Source: CBDTYW01 sp965364735
Lineage (GTDB): Bacteria; Actinomycetota; Nitriliruptoria; Nitriliruptorales; Nitriliruptoraceae
Assembly (NCBI GenBank): GCA_965364735.1
Contig: CBDTYW010000207.1
Location: 1-6,892 of the forward strand
Direction of reading: 5' to 3'
DNA: 6,892 nt
Below are positions 5,795-6,892 of the stretch, one piece after another. Position 1 is the first letter of the stretch. Each line of letters begins with the position of its first letter. The notes below the pieces were generated by a model. That model saw only the letters and a list, made by a program, of their open reading frames with translations. It did not search any database and was not told the DNA's origin. A program made the translations under genes and the position numbers.

Positions 5795-6892
5795 TCAGAG
5801 GATGCCGCCCTTGGCCATGGCGGCGTAGTCGAGGACGCGGTCGAGGATGGCCTCGTCGACGCCGTCGGCGACCGCGACCTCACGGAGGGTCTTGCCCTCG
5901 GCGTGGGCGACCTTGGCGAGCTTCGCGGAGCGCTCGTAGCCGATCTCCGGAACCAGAGCAGTGACCGACATGAGGCTCTGCTCCACGAACCTGGGGCCGG
6001 CGTCCGTGGCGACCGTGTCGGCGAGGCACTTGTCGACGAAGATCGTCGACACGTTCGCCAGCAGCTGGATCGACTCGACGACGTTGGTCGCCATCATCGG
6101 GATCATGACGTTGAGCTCGAGCTCTCCGCTCAGGCCGCCGACCGTCACCGCGGCGTCGTTGCCGATCACCTGCGCGGCGACCTGACGGACCGCCTCGGGG
6201 ATCACGGGGTTGACCTTGCCGGGCATGATCGAGGAGCCGGGCTGGATCGCCGGGAGCGCGATCTCGGCGAGGCCGGTACGGGGACCGGACGAGAGCCAGC
6301 GGACGTCGTTCGCGATCTTGATGAGCGAGACCGCGACGACCTTGAGCGCCCCGCTCAGCTCGACCAGGGCGTCACGCGAGCCCTGCGCCTCGAAGTGGTC
6401 CTCGGCCTCACGGAAGGGCAGACCAGTGCGCTCGGCGATGAGGCCGATCGTGCGTGCCGCGAACCCTGGAGGGCAGTTCAGCCCGTTGCCGACCGCGGTG
6501 CCGCCCAGCGCGAGCTCGTAGACGGAGTCGAGCGCCGTGCGGACCCGCTTGATGCCGAGCGTGATCTGGCGGGCGTAGCCGGCGAACTCCTGGCCGAGCG
6601 TCACGGGCGTGGCGTCCATCAGGTGGGTGCGGCCGGACTTCACGACGTCCTTCCACAGGTCCGCCTTGGCCGTCAGCTCGCCCGCGAGCTTCTCCAGCGC
6701 CGGGACGAGCTCGTGCGCGGCGAGCGATGCGACCGCGATGTGGCACGAGGAGGGGAACGTGTCGTTGGAGGACTGCGATGCGTTGACGTGGTCGTTCGGG
6801 TGAATCCGTGCGGAGCTCAGGTCCTCGCCGAGCAGCTGCTTGGCGCGGTTCGCGACGACCTCGTTGACGTTCATGTTCGTCGACGTGCCGGA
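5795..6892 (-). CDS. fumC: Class II fumarate hydratase (fumarase C), partial, 5' end outside window
   Basis: The frame is open to the right edge and encodes the last 365 residues, beginning SGTSTNMNVNEVVANRA; about 95 residues should be missing compared with the usual 460-475. Fumarase reversibly hydrates fumarate to malate in the TCA cycle as a soluble homotetramer. Numbered from the first visible residue, the active-site regions are HPNDHVNASQSSND (31-44), SGRTHLMDATP with the catalytic-site histidine at 90, and the superfamily signature GSSIMPGKVNP (219-229) holding the equivalents of E. coli Ser318, Lys324 and Asn326. GKVNP rather than the AKVNP of aspartase, together with the actinobacterial PEAVRQVAAQVIGNDAAV context and the C-terminal fumarase-like IGYERSAKLAKVAHAEGKTL, favours fumarase over aspartase or argininosuccinate lyase. 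One oddity is Asn in AVGNGLN, where Thr is usual. A hairpin at 5751-5781 and the SDR gene follow downstream. Confidence 0.94.
   Translation of the reverse strand, partial: SGTSTNMNVNEVVANRAKQLLGEDLSSARIHPNDHVNASQSSNDTFPSSCHIAVASLAAHELVPALEKLAGELTAKADLWKDVVKSGRTHLMDATPVTLGQEFAGYARQITLGIKRVRTALDSVYELALGGTAVGNGLNCPPGFAARTIGLIAERTGLPFREAEDHFEAQGSRDALVELSGALKVVAVSLIKIANDVRWLSSGPRTGLAEIALPAIQPGSSIMPGKVNPVIPEAVRQVAAQVIGNDAAVTVGGLSGELELNVMIPMMATNVVESIQLLANVSTIFVDKCLADTVATDAGPRFVEQSLMSVTALVPEIGYERSAKLAKVAHAEGKTLREVAVADGVDEAILDRVLDYAAMAKGGIL

Noticed and set aside
5795..6892. Aspartate ammonia-lyase as the identity of the partial lyase gene
   Set aside because: The VNPVIPE stretch looks aspartase-like, but it also occurs in actinobacterial fumarases. 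GKVNP and the fumarase-like C-terminus (IGYERSAKLAKVAHAEGKTL) point to fumarase.

Overview
The window is GC-rich (roughly 70 percent by eye), with strong G/C preference at third codon positions. All six genes have their best-remembered relatives in Actinomycetota: the fumarase resembles the mycobacterial/streptomycete class II enzyme, the SDR is of a type common in actinobacteria, and glnB-glnD adjacency is frequent there. I read it as chromosomal DNA of an actinobacterium, perhaps a deep lineage such as Thermoleophilia or Acidimicrobiia. That placement is inference. No mobile element, CRISPR array, tRNA or rRNA was seen.

Left part, plus strand. The window opens in the last 57 codons of a GHKL/HATPase-type histidine kinase (2-175). 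A gap of 300 bases follows and holds three inverted repeats, the first being a good candidate terminator. Next come a FIST-domain sensory protein (476-1630), the nitrogen signal protein PII, glnB (1748-2086), and the PII-modifying enzyme glnD (2127-4742). glnB and glnD are 40 bases apart and almost certainly one operon. The FIST gene lies 117 bases upstream of glnB on the same strand. No ammonium transporter gene, the usual partner upstream of glnB/glnK, is present in this position.

Right part, minus strand. glnD converges with a short-chain dehydrogenase/reductase (SDR) gene (4764-5654), with 21 bases between the two stop codons. The SDR lies 140 bases downstream of a class II fumarase gene (5795 to beyond 6892) whose 5' end is outside the window. 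The fumC-SDR gap contains three closely packed inverted repeats.

How the genes fit together: GlnD modifies and demodifies PII at its T-loop tyrosine in response to glutamine, and PII passes nitrogen, energy and 2-oxoglutarate status to its targets. Fumarase is a TCA-cycle enzyme, so the only link to the PII operon is general carbon-nitrogen metabolism. The most interesting context is the FIST sensor between a histidine kinase end and the PII operon. FIST proteins are known partners of histidine kinases, which makes a kinase-FIST pair or a FIST-PII link worth testing. Otherwise the window is ordinary core metabolism and regulation, and I found no clear new system.
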